Notes: generated from the letters alone by a model not told the origin. A stretch of 10,713 nucleotides of DNA from JAENZQ01 sp964553505 (GCA_964553505.1 CAZKKX010000084.1:1-10713), one strand, 5' to 3'. Positions 1-5,898 are shown, numbered from the stretch's first letter. Program-made: numbers and translations.

Positions 1-51
1 AGGCGCATTCTGAATGCCGTCATTCGTCTCAGGTATTCTCGGATTTGTCAT
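1..51 (-). CDS. 5' end of an unidentified gene (17 codons, cut by the window edge)
   Basis: An ATG at 51 reads leftward without a stop to the edge and gives MTNPRIPETNDGIQNAP. A strong Shine-Dalgarno sequence, AAAGGAG, lies about 8 bases upstream of the ATG, so this is a real start and not a chance reading. The piece is too short for a firm family call. From memory only, it faintly resembles the first residues of some class I SAM-dependent methyltransferases found next to PadR genes; that is a guess. It lies 60 bases behind padR on the same strand and has its own inverted repeat at 79-100, so control by the PadR protein is likely (inference). Confidence 0.6.
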   Translation of the reverse strand, partial: MTNPRIPETNDGIQNAP

Positions 52-78
52 AACACTGCACTCCTTTTATTCAATATT

Positions 79-100
79 ATATATTCAAATTTAAATATAT
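79..100. promoter_or_regulatory. Candidate PadR operator in front of the left-edge gene
   Basis: The core TATATTCAA-AT-TTAAATATA (80-99) is an inverted repeat with 8 of 9 arm positions symmetric, and one more A/T pair extends it. Its left arm is identical to that of the repeat in front of padR (673-692). On the minus strand a TATAAT-like hexamer (76-81) abuts it, so a bound repressor would cover the promoter of the gene starting at 51. I saw no good -35 hexamer. Binding by the PadR protein encoded at 112-648 is inferred from the shared motif. Confidence 0.5.
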
Positions 101-111
101 GATTAAAAAAA

Positions 112-648
112 CTAATAAAAAGAATCTAGGTTTTCTAAAACATTATTCATCCATCTTACTTCAGCTTCCATATGATATAAAGAATGATCCATTATTGCAC
201 CAGCCTGCGGAGGGATTTTAGCTGAGTTTCCATGCTCCCTCTTGTGCTGCGTCAAATAATTGAGTACTCGCTCCATGTTATCCATACGCTGAAGCAAATA
301 CTTTTTTATGTCTTCTTTAGGAAGGCTGGTCATGAAAAACAAACCAATATCCAATGAATAATAGGTTTTATTATCAGCTGCCCATAACTTATGAAGCATT
401 TTAAAATAGTCCTTTTTCCCTTTTTCAGTTATCCTGTAGATTGTTTTTGAAGGCCGGTTTCCTTCACGTGTTTCTTCAGCAACTTCAATAGAACCCTCTT
501 CAGCCAATTTGGATAAAGAAAAATAAATGGATCCGATTTTAATATCTGTCCAGTCCCCCATATGATCTTCTATTATATGTTTAAGCTCATATCCGTGCAT
601 AGGATGTCTGGATAATAATCCCAGAAGAACCAATCGTATATTTGTCAT
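112..648 (-). CDS. PadR family transcriptional regulator
   Basis: This 178-residue protein is a typical PadR regulator: an N-terminal winged helix-turn-helix of about 80 residues opening with the family signature (LGLLSRHPMHGYEL at about 9-22, then KIGSIYFSLSKLAEEG in the recognition region), followed by the helical C-terminal half (about 95-175) that forms the dimer. PadR proteins are usually local repressors released by small hydrophobic or phenolic compounds. The ATG at 648 is preceded by AAGAGGT at suitable spacing. A promoter at 692-721 overlaps an inverted repeat at 673-692, which fits autoregulation, and a second copy of the repeat precedes the next gene downstream. The target is probably the left-edge gene; the inducer cannot be told. 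The family call is firm. Confidence 0.93.
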   Translation of the reverse strand: MTNIRLVLLGLLSRHPMHGYELKHIIEDHMGDWTDIKIGSIYFSLSKLAEEGSIEVAEETREGNRPSKTIYRITEKGKKDYFKMLHKLWAADNKTYYSLDIGLFFMTSLPKEDIKKYLLQRMDNMERVLNYLTQHKREHGNSAKIPPQAGAIMDHSLYHMEAEVRWMNNVLENLDSFY

Positions 649-672
649 AATGTACCTCTTTACTCATATGTG

Positions 673-692
673 TATATTCAAACTTGAGTATA
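673..692. promoter_or_regulatory. Candidate PadR autoregulatory operator
   Basis: TATATTCAA-AC-TTGAGTATA is an inverted repeat with 8 of 9 arm positions symmetric. It sits directly behind the minus-strand -10 element, about 25 bases before the padR start, where a bound repressor would block transcription. It matches the repeat at 80-99 in its whole left arm and in overall shape. This is an inference from position and symmetry; no binding data are available. Confidence 0.55.
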
Positions 693-721
693 TAATACCA
701 TATCTTCCTGCCTTTATGCAA
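692..721 (-). promoter_or_regulatory. Probable sigma-A promoter of padR
   Basis: Read on the minus strand: TTGCAT (716-721), an 18-base spacer, then TATTAT (692-697). The predicted transcription start falls inside the inverted repeat at 673-692. The hexamers are near consensus and lie close to the padR start. Confidence 0.5.
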
Positions 722-767
722 TAGAATAGTATAATGTTCTACAACTTTGGAACTTTTCCATGGTTTC

Positions 768-830
768 GGACGGTTCTTTTTGTTTCGCTAATGAAAATGT
801 AAACAAAAATAACCGTCCTTTTTGTTTTTT
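768..830 (+). repeat. Long palindrome with a T run, terminator-like in the plus direction
   Basis: GGACGGTT (768-775) pairs with AACCGTCC (811-818). After one mismatch, TTTTTGTTT (777-785) pairs with AAACAAAAA (801-809), around a 15-base loop. TTTTTGTTTTTT follows at 819-830. The T run makes it an intrinsic terminator for plus-strand transcription, yet no plus-strand gene lies upstream; for the minus-strand deacetylase ending at 833 it is a hairpin without a T run. The GGACGGTT/AACCGTCC core resembles short dispersed palindromes I recall from clostridial genomes, so it may be a REP-like element. Confidence 0.55.
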
Positions 831-832
831 GT

Positions 833-1936
833 TTAGGGATCTAAAACTTCGGTGACAGTTCCAAAGGAGTAACCTTGATTTCTTAATCTATCTATAATGG
901 TTTGAAGAGCCAACGGTGTTTGAGCTGCTGCCTGATGCATGAGGATAATAGCACCCGGCTCAATATTATTAACTACTCTGTTAATAATTGCATCTACTCC
1001 CGGACTCTGCCAATCCAAAGAATCTACAGTCCACATTATTGTTAAATATCCCAGCCTTGCGGCAGTATTCAATACACTTTGATCATATTCCCCAAAAGGC
1101 GGCCTAAAGAGATATGGCGTTCTTCCCACAGTATTTCTGATAATATTTCCTGTGCTGACGATTTGATTGGCCACTTGGCTTAAAGACAGCTGAGGTAAAT
1201 GAGGATGAGTATAAGTATGGTTTCCTATCTCATGACCTGCCTGAGCAATATTTCTTGTAAGTTGCGGATAATTCTCAACCCATATCCCTGACAGGAAAAA
1301 CGTCGCCTTGATATTATTTCTCCTTAAAATATCAAGAAGAGTATTGGTCTGATTATCTCCGTATGTGGCATCAAAGGTAAATGTGACCATATTCTTAGAC
1401 GGGTTTCCCCTATAGATAGCAGTGGCATTTTCCGTAAGAGGAATAATTAGCGTCTGCCCCACTCTAATCATGGCAGGATCAGCAATGTTATTGCTTGTAA
1501 CAAGTTCTGCTACCGTCGTGCCGAACCGTCTTGCTATACGGTATAGCGTATCTCCTTGTTGCACAATATACCTTATTATCCCATTTTGAAAGGGATTTAC
1601 TGCCTCTTCAGGCATCAGTAATTTCTTTCCTGGGTATATTAGGTTTGGATCTTGAATATTATTTAGCTCAACAATGCTCTCAACGGAAACCTGATATAGA
1701 CGTGCAATGCTGTTCAAAGTGTCTCCAGGCTGAACCGTATAAATGATTTCCCCCGGCGGTGGTCCTCCCGGCGGCTCCATTTCTTGTACAGGAATAACTA
1801 TCCTCGTTCCCGGATATATTAAATTTGGATTTATGATATTATTGGCATTGACAATTGCCTGAACCGTAGTGCCGTACAGTCTGGCTATAGCTCCTAAAGT
1901 ATCACCTGGTTTTATGGTATACATGATTTCAGGCAT
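833..1936 (-). CDS. Three-LysM polysaccharide deacetylase (NodB homology domain)
   Basis: The 367-residue protein has three LysM peptidoglycan-binding domains (about 5-49, 65-109, 122-166), the first two split by a Pro/Gly linker, then a NodB carbohydrate esterase 4 domain (about 183-362). Visible motif residues are D189 (in TFDATYGD, where the usual second Asp of motif 1 is Ala), H240 and H244 (HTYTH), R278-PPFG, D305/D308 (TVDSLDW) and H334 (LMHQ). Such enzymes remove acetyl groups from peptidoglycan or related amino sugars. No signal peptide is seen: LysM1 begins almost at the start, which suggests a spore-coat location or non-classical export (inference). I chose the ATG at 1936; the GTG nine bases upstream lies inside the AGGAGGTG ribosome binding site. 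The gene follows the VOC gene by 45 bases, with a hairpin between them. Confidence 0.9.
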   Translation of the reverse strand: MPEIMYTIKPGDTLGAIARLYGTTVQAIVNANNIINPNLIYPGTRIVIPVQEMEPPGGPPPGEIIYTVQPGDTLNSIARLYQVSVESIVELNNIQDPNLIYPGKKLLMPEEAVNPFQNGIIRYIVQQGDTLYRIARRFGTTVAELVTSNNIADPAMIRVGQTLIIPLTENATAIYRGNPSKNMVTFTFDATYGDNQTNTLLDILRRNNIKATFFLSGIWVENYPQLTRNIAQAGHEIGNHTYTHPHLPQLSLSQVANQIVSTGNIIRNTVGRTPYLFRPPFGEYDQSVLNTAARLGYLTIMWTVDSLDWQSPGVDAIINRVVNNIEPGAIILMHQAAAQTPLALQTIIDRLRNQGYSFGTVTEVLDP

Positions 1937-1971
1937 AAAAAACACCTCCTGTTTTATGATATTCAGGAGGT
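1937..1971 (-). terminator. Terminator-like hairpin that contains the next gene's Shine-Dalgarno
   Basis: On the minus strand ACCTCCTG (1971-1964), a 12-base loop, then CAGGAGGT (1951-1944) forms a perfect 8-base-pair stem, followed by GTTTTTTATG. It begins about 10 bases after the stop of the VOC gene and ends in a T run, so it can act as that gene's intrinsic terminator. The 3' arm is also the AGGAGG ribosome binding site of the deacetylase start at 1936, so the folded RNA would hide it. The loop is rather long for a strong terminator. Confidence 0.6.
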
Positions 1972-1981
1972 TTCGTTTCTG

Positions 1982-2344
1982 TTAGATATTCTCTACAAAT
2001 TGAACACTAAGCCCATTAGGGTCTTTTACAAAGAAAAATCTGACATGAGGATTGGGCTGAACAGGCTCATTTTTCACTTCAATCCCTTTTTTCTTTAAAA
2101 AGTCTATCATTTCATCAACGGTTTCAACTTCAAACCCTATGGAAATACCTTGTTTATTACCGGTTGCTTCTTGATTTGGCCCGCATATCAGTTCCACTTT
2201 TGTTTCTCCCTCTCCCAAGAAAGCAATCTCTGTCTCCGGACCTGCATTAAATCTTCGATCCAGTTTTAACCCTACAATATCCCTATAAAAGCTTAAAGAT
2301 TCATCCATGTTGTTAACGGATATAGTACACCAGCAGAATTTCAT
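1982..2344 (-). CDS. VOC superfamily (glyoxalase/bleomycin resistance-like) protein
   Basis: This 120-residue protein shows the paired beta-alpha-beta-beta-beta modules of the vicinal oxygen chelate fold: ISVNNMDESLSFYRDIVGLKL opens the first half, and GFEVETVDEMIDFLKKKGI with FFFVKDPNGLSVQFVEN forms the second. Members bind a metal and act as lyases, dioxygenases or drug-binding proteins. Of the four metal ligands of classical glyoxalase I, Glu51 and Glu118 appear to be present, but the two His positions look replaced (Trp5 in the first strand, Ile near residue 67). A canonical glyoxalase I is therefore unlikely and the substrate is unknown. The ATG at 2344 has GAGGAG about 9 bases upstream. 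It precedes the LysM deacetylase on the same strand. Confidence 0.85.
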   Translation of the reverse strand: MKFCWCTISVNNMDESLSFYRDIVGLKLDRRFNAGPETEIAFLGEGETKVELICGPNQEATGNKQGISIGFEVETVDEMIDFLKKKGIEVKNEPVQPNPHVRFFFVKDPNGLSVQFVENI

Positions 2345-2652
2345 TATCTGTCACTCCTCTTATAACTCTATAAAACTCCTTTTGCCCCTTCCTTTTATAA
2401 TATAATACTATTTTAACACATACGATAAAAATTATTATTAGATGCCCTATTTCCACACTTGTTTACATCTGTTAAATAACTGCTGTCCGATTATACTTTT
2501 TTTATACCTTATCAAATAACCAAGTATCTTTAGACCTATTGCTATACTAAATGTAATAATATAATCACTAAATTTTCTCTCCTTAAGTTTTATAGTTTTA
2601 TCTTATGAAGAGGTCATCAACCTACCTCGATGGTATTTTTTCACTTTTCTTC
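2345..2652. other. Gene-free stretch between the SLH gene and the VOC gene
   Basis: No convincing open frame is seen. It is very AT-rich and must hold the VOC promoter; TATTAT-like hexamers occur around 2395-2410 on the minus strand, but no good -35 accompanies them. A small hairpin (GAGGT at 2610-2614 with ACCTC at 2624-2628) lies behind the SLH stop, but lacks the T run of a terminator. At 2462-2487 is a near-copy of an early part of the SLH coding sequence, listed separately. Confidence 0.5.
2462..2487 (-). pseudogene. Relic of an SLH-protein gene (26-base match to 5126-5151)
   Basis: 25 of 26 bases equal 5126-5151, in the same orientation. At 5126-5151 they encode DSNYLTDVN at the start of the first SLH domain. 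Here the same frame reads DSSYLTDVNK and then degenerates, with stops close on both sides. Fourteen of these bases (2474-2487) recur at 5547-5560. This suggests a decayed paralogue or leftover of a rearrangement; the short length leaves room for doubt. Confidence 0.5.
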
Positions 2653-5241
2653 CTATTGGGACAACAAACCTGTCCCCCAATAACATGTTTCCATCGCCAG
2701 GTCAAAGCCGGATAGGTCATGTATTATTTCAAACCTGGTATCTACATTTTCTTCTACCACTAAATTCTCAGAGCTTAAAACAAGCTGGCCGTGTGGTATT
2801 TCTATTGACAGTGGTGCTTCTCTATCTTTACTCGGCGTGCCAAACACTTCAATGGTAACTTCTGTAGCTCCGACTTCAAAAAAGTCTTTTGATTCGGCAT
2901 TTAAGCCATCCGGCAGGTTGGTGAACCAGTGTGACAAATCATCCATTTCACATATATCGCTTGCAATCTCATCGTTTTTTATGGTGATAACTACCTCTTT
3001 CGCATCAATGCTTTCTCCTAGTGTCCCGTCTATGGTAACATCGCGTACTGTAGCTGATGGTGGTGCTACTACTACTGTTGTACTGTCACTGTCTAGTTCT
3101 TCAGTCAGTTCGGCATCATTGTAAACCACTACATGAATCTCATCGTCTGTGCTGGCAGCAACTTCAAGTTCTATTGTGAATTCACCATCTTCGGTGCGCT
3201 CTACTTCACCGTTGTCTGCTGTCAGGCTGTTACCTTGATGGTCTTCCAGGTCTACGTAAACTTTATCCGTATTATCAAAATTTACTGTGGTGGTTATGTC
3301 AGTATCTCCATCTGTTACTTCTTCGATGCTTTCTACTGTAGCTGTAGGTGCGGCTACTACTGTTACATCTTCGATTACTTCGTCTTCGGTCACGCCAGCT
3401 ACGTCTACCGTTAATTCATGGTCATCTACAGTAGTCAAGGTGATGTCTTCTACTGTAGCTGCTCCGTCACTAAATTTTACATCAGAGTTGAATACTTCAC
3501 CATCAGCCGTGTCGCTGGTTACGGTTACGTTGATGTTTCCGTCAAGGTCATTGCCATCTACGTCCGTGGCGTTGGTGATATCCAGGTTAAATGCTTCGCC
3601 TTCTACTTGGTCGCCAGGATCCGCTACGTCAAAGCCGGACAAGTCTGCTGCTGCTACTGGACCTACAACATTGCTTATCACTTCACCAGCATAGTCGCCG
3701 GTCCCAGTGGCTACTACTTTAATCCATTCGTCTTCTTCATCTTCTGTCAATGTGTATGTGCTGTCAGTTGCACCATCAATGTCTTCGTAGGTACCGTCTT
3801 CTGCGTCAGCACTGCGCCACTGATAATCTACGTCAGCACCTTCAGGCTCCAAATCTACTGCTGTCAAATTCCCTCCAACAACAGCATCACCATCAACACT
3901 AATAGCACTTACTACTGATTTAGTCTTGCCGCTCGTGGATCCTCCACCCGATCTTACTAAAGTTGTTTCTTCTTTATAAATATTATCATCTATATCCACA
4001 TCATCTGACTCTATATTTACATTATCTATTTTTCCTTCTCCGGTTATTTTTGCTGCTGCCTTTATGTTAGCATTTCCGATAGTTGCATTTTTACCTACCT
4101 CGATGTTTGTGTTTTCCGCCTTATCGCTGATAGTTAAATCTTCAATATTCCCAGATGCAACATTCAGGTTCATATTAGGCGAATGGATTTCTACATTCTT
4201 AAACTCTCCTGCAAATATGACTTCTTCTCCTTCAGGTACATTGACAAAACAATTCCCGAAACCGTCTCCGGTTAATTCTTCCTCTTCTAGTTTTGCGCTG
4301 GATGAAACAACGACATTATCGATTTTGGTATCGCCTTTCGCCAGCACTCTGACCTGCCCTGTTTTCGTATTTATAACCACAATATTCAAATCGGAATTGA
4401 TGATTAAGATACTGTCTGGCCCACCGCCTTTTATGATGGTTTTTCCATCTACCTTAACATTGTCCAGACTTACTTCTCCGTCTCCAATCCCTTCAGTCAA
4501 ATATAAGTCTCCTTTTATATGCAGGTCGGACAAATTCACTCCGGTACAGGCTACTGTCACATTTCCTTCTATTGTTTTTATCTCCTCATTTCTTCCATAA
4601 TTACCCTCAGCGTTATACACCTCTCCGGAAACACGGCTGATCAAGACAGCTGCTTCAGATCTGGTAATATTATTTTGAGATTTGAAAGTATTGTCACTAT
4701 AGCCCTTTATATATCCCTTTTGTACAACCGCTTTAACATTATTGACTGCCCAATCTGATATATTGCTTTTATCTGAAAAATTAAGTTCATCCTCGGTTGT
4801 ATCTTCGCCCAAATCGTGTATTCTGGCTATAATTGCAGCCGCCTCTTGTCTGGTTGTGTATCTGTCAGGATGAAAATAGCCCTGATTGTCCCCATTTACA
4901 TATCCGATATATTTTGCTTGTGATATCTCATCATAATACCAACTTTCTTCAGACACGTCTTTAAAACCAATGCCTTCTTTTTCATGAAATCCAAATACTT
5001 TATTGATTACCGTTACAAATTCTGATCTCTTTATAAATTCATCGGGTTTAAATGTATGATCATCATACCCCTTTAAAAAGCCTTTTTCTACATAGTTCAT
5101 AATCTCATGTTGTGCCCAGTGATTATTTACATCTGTTAAATAATTGCTGTCAATCGACTGAGCAAAAACAGCAGGGAAAAAAGCACTTGTCATTAATAAA
5201 ACAATTGCGGTCCATAATAAAACATGCTTATTGTTTCTCAT
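2653..5241 (-). CDS. Secreted multi-domain S-layer homology (SLH) protein
   Basis: This 862-residue surface protein has a signal peptide (1-27, cleavage likely after VFA) and three SLH domains (about 35-80, 92-140, 153-203; signatures IKRSEF, TTRQEA and ITRSEA), which anchor such proteins to secondary wall polymers. Residues 215-428 are repetitive, short-period beta-rich sequence, perhaps a beta-helix or stacked beta-fold. A Gly/Ser linker (431-438) leads to an Ig-like module (about 443-530, with the YQWRSADAEDGTY and ATGTGDYAG signatures of clostridial surface proteins) and further acidic modules (about 532-630, 632-726, 728-838). The ATG at 5241 has GAGGTGA about 8 bases upstream. The C-terminus looks broken: a new module starts (DLSGFDLA, 842-849) and ends at once within a palindromic repeat that supplies the last codons and stop. 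The target of the ectodomain is unknown. Confidence 0.88.
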   Translation of the reverse strand: MRNNKHVLLWTAIVLLMTSAFFPAVFAQSIDSNYLTDVNNHWAQHEIMNYVEKGFLKGYDDHTFKPDEFIKRSEFVTVINKVFGFHEKEGIGFKDVSEESWYYDEISQAKYIGYVNGDNQGYFHPDRYTTRQEAAAIIARIHDLGEDTTEDELNFSDKSNISDWAVNNVKAVVQKGYIKGYSDNTFKSQNNITRSEAAVLISRVSGEVYNAEGNYGRNEEIKTIEGNVTVACTGVNLSDLHIKGDLYLTEGIGDGEVSLDNVKVDGKTIIKGGGPDSILIINSDLNIVVINTKTGQVRVLAKGDTKIDNVVVSSSAKLEEEELTGDGFGNCFVNVPEGEEVIFAGEFKNVEIHSPNMNLNVASGNIEDLTISDKAENTNIEVGKNATIGNANIKAAAKITGEGKIDNVNIESDDVDIDDNIYKEETTLVRSGGGSTSGKTKSVVSAISVDGDAVVGGNLTAVDLEPEGADVDYQWRSADAEDGTYEDIDGATDSTYTLTEDEEDEWIKVVATGTGDYAGEVISNVVGPVAAADLSGFDVADPGDQVEGEAFNLDITNATDVDGNDLDGNINVTVTSDTADGEVFNSDVKFSDGAATVEDITLTTVDDHELTVDVAGVTEDEVIEDVTVVAAPTATVESIEEVTDGDTDITTTVNFDNTDKVYVDLEDHQGNSLTADNGEVERTEDGEFTIELEVAASTDDEIHVVVYNDAELTEELDSDSTTVVVAPPSATVRDVTIDGTLGESIDAKEVVITIKNDEIASDICEMDDLSHWFTNLPDGLNAESKDFFEVGATEVTIEVFGTPSKDREAPLSIEIPHGQLVLSSENLVVEENVDTRFEIIHDLSGFDLAMETCYWGTGLLSQ
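2655..2681. repeat. REP-like palindrome forming the end of the SLH gene
   Basis: ATTGG-GACA (2655-2663) pairs with TGTC and CCAAT (2671-2674, 2677-2681) around a 7-base loop, with two unpaired C. On the minus strand it reads GGGGGACAGGTTTGTTGTCCC, of a type I recall as dispersed short palindromes in clostridial and related genomes, some linked to REP-associated tyrosine transposases (memory, not checked). It encodes roughly the last nine residues of the SLH protein and one base of its TAG stop. Only one copy is present here, but the palindrome at 768-818 shares an ACC/GTCC core. Confidence 0.55.
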
Positions 5242-5277
5242 TTCTGTTCACCTCAACTAAATTTGATTTGCCAGTCT

Positions 5278-5312
5278 TTTAGAATGTATCCTTCTAAACA
5301 TTATTGCTTCAA
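5278..5312 (-). promoter_or_regulatory. Possible promoter and operator of the SLH gene
   Basis: On the minus strand TTGAAG (5307-5312), an 18-base spacer and TACATT (5283-5288) make a weak sigma-A type promoter. A perfect inverted repeat, TTTAGAA-N7-TTCTAAA (5278-5298), overlaps the -10 element and could bind a regulator. The site lies directly behind the T run of the terminator at 5315-5354, a natural place for a new promoter, and 37 bases or more before the SLH start. Confidence 0.4.
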
Positions 5313-5314
5313 AC

Positions 5315-5354
5315 AAAAAAGCTAAAGATTCTACTTTTCATTTTGTAGAATCTT
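5315..5354 (-). terminator. Intrinsic terminator behind the histidine kinase remnant
   Basis: A perfect 10-base-pair stem (AAGATTCTAC with GTAGAATCTT, 5325-5334 and 5345-5354) has a 10-base loop and is followed on the minus strand by TAGCTTTTTTG (T run at 5315-5320). It begins 17 bases after the stop of the kinase remnant at 5372, so it is most simply that gene's old terminator. If any transcript still enters from upstream it would also shield the SLH gene. Confidence 0.8.
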
Positions 5355-5371
5355 ACTAAACCACACTCGTA

Positions 5372-5527
5372 TCAACTTTCACCCCCTATCGGTATCGAAA
5401 ATTCAATCCTCGTGCCTTTCTCAGACACAATCTGAATCTTCAATCCTCGTACATACAATTTTTTAAGTCTTAGATCAATGTTTCTAAACCTTGTGCTTTC
5501 GCTGCTAAAATTTGAAAGCAAGACCAT
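5372..5527 (-). pseudogene. C-terminal remnant of a sensor histidine kinase (HATPase_c end)
   Basis: The frame from the ATG at 5527 to the TGA at 5372 gives 51 residues containing RNIDLRLKKLY, then GLKIQIVSEKGTRIEFSIPI. This is the arrangement at the end of LytS/YesM-type histidine kinase ATPase domains (G2 box followed by N-[IV]-x-x-R-L, then a GT-x-[IV] strand and IP near the end). The glycine-rich G2 box itself appears degraded to SSESTRF. No kinase sequence is intact upstream; a shifted frame (VVIDIYNGLAF) may be a trace of the G1 box. A 26-residue frame (5527-5607) ends in a TAATG overlap with this ATG, but its ribosome site is too close. I read this as decayed DNA, not as a working gene. 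Confidence 0.55.
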
Positions 5528-5588
5528 TATATATATCTATAACCACAAATAACTGCTGTCATGGTTTTGTAAAAAAACATACCGGAGT

Positions 5589-5604
5589 AAAAGAAATTTC
5601 TTTT
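5589..5604. repeat. Perfect 16-base palindrome
   Basis: AAAAGAAATTTCTTTT is fully self-complementary. It lies in the non-coding stretch upstream of the kinase remnant. It could be an operator, but in such AT-rich DNA chance is a real alternative. Confidence 0.3.
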
Positions 5605-5774
5605 CATGTTTCCTTCAAACCTTTTTTTAACTTAATAAATATATTATCAGAAAAGTGTAAATTTTTAAATTATATTGTCATATTTTAGATTTAAAAATGT
5701 TCTCTCTGAATACTTGTTATGGTAAAATATTTAGACGTAATCTGCTTCCTTTGATGTGCCACCAGCTAATTAAC
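5605..5774. other. AT-rich DNA left of the assembly gap, no supported gene
   Basis: Neither strand holds a frame with family resemblance. A/T runs and frequent stops suggest spacer or decayed DNA between the kinase remnant and the sequence gap. The true upstream neighbour is hidden in the gap. Confidence 0.4.
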
Positions 5775-5874
5775 NNNNNNNNNNNNNNNNNNNNNNNNNN
5801 NNNNNNNNNNNNNNNNNNNNNNNNNNNNNNNNNNNNNNNNNNNNNNNNNNNNNNNNNNNNNNNNNNNNNNNNNN
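5775..5874. other. Assembly gap (100 N)
   Basis: Exactly 100 undetermined bases, the conventional filler for a scaffold gap of unknown size. Missing sequence could include the rest of the histidine kinase gene. Any reading frame across it is meaningless. Confidence 0.98.
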
Positions 5875-5898
5875 AACTATTTAAATTTTATGTAAGGT

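Noticed and set aside
1937..1945. GTG start nine bases upstream for the LysM deacetylase (MFFMPEI...)
   Set aside because: The GTG is part of the AGGAGGTG ribosome binding site; the ATG at 1936 has correct spacing.
2610..2628. Small hairpin as terminator of the SLH gene
   Set aside because: Only five base pairs and no T run follows.
2837..4758. Long plus-strand frames opposite the SLH gene
   Set aside because: They are shadows of the repetitive Asp/Glu/Val/Thr-rich minus-strand gene, with Ser/Thr/Val-rich low-complexity products and no ribosome sites noted.
5402..5450. Two 12-base copies of TTCAATCCTCGT 37 bases apart, resembling a CRISPR repeat end (GGATTGAA)
   Set aside because: Only two copies, and the surrounding bases do not repeat. 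Both lie in the coding frame of the histidine kinase remnant and encode similar RGLK/RIEF segments.
5242..5460. Possible riboswitch in the leader of the SLH gene
   Set aside because: The conserved-looking blocks translate as the kinase remnant, and the hairpin is explained as its terminator.
5527..5607. Small 26-codon frame overlapping the kinase remnant by TAATG
   Set aside because: Its AAGGA lies only about three bases before the ATG, the product has no recognisable features and the region looks decayed.
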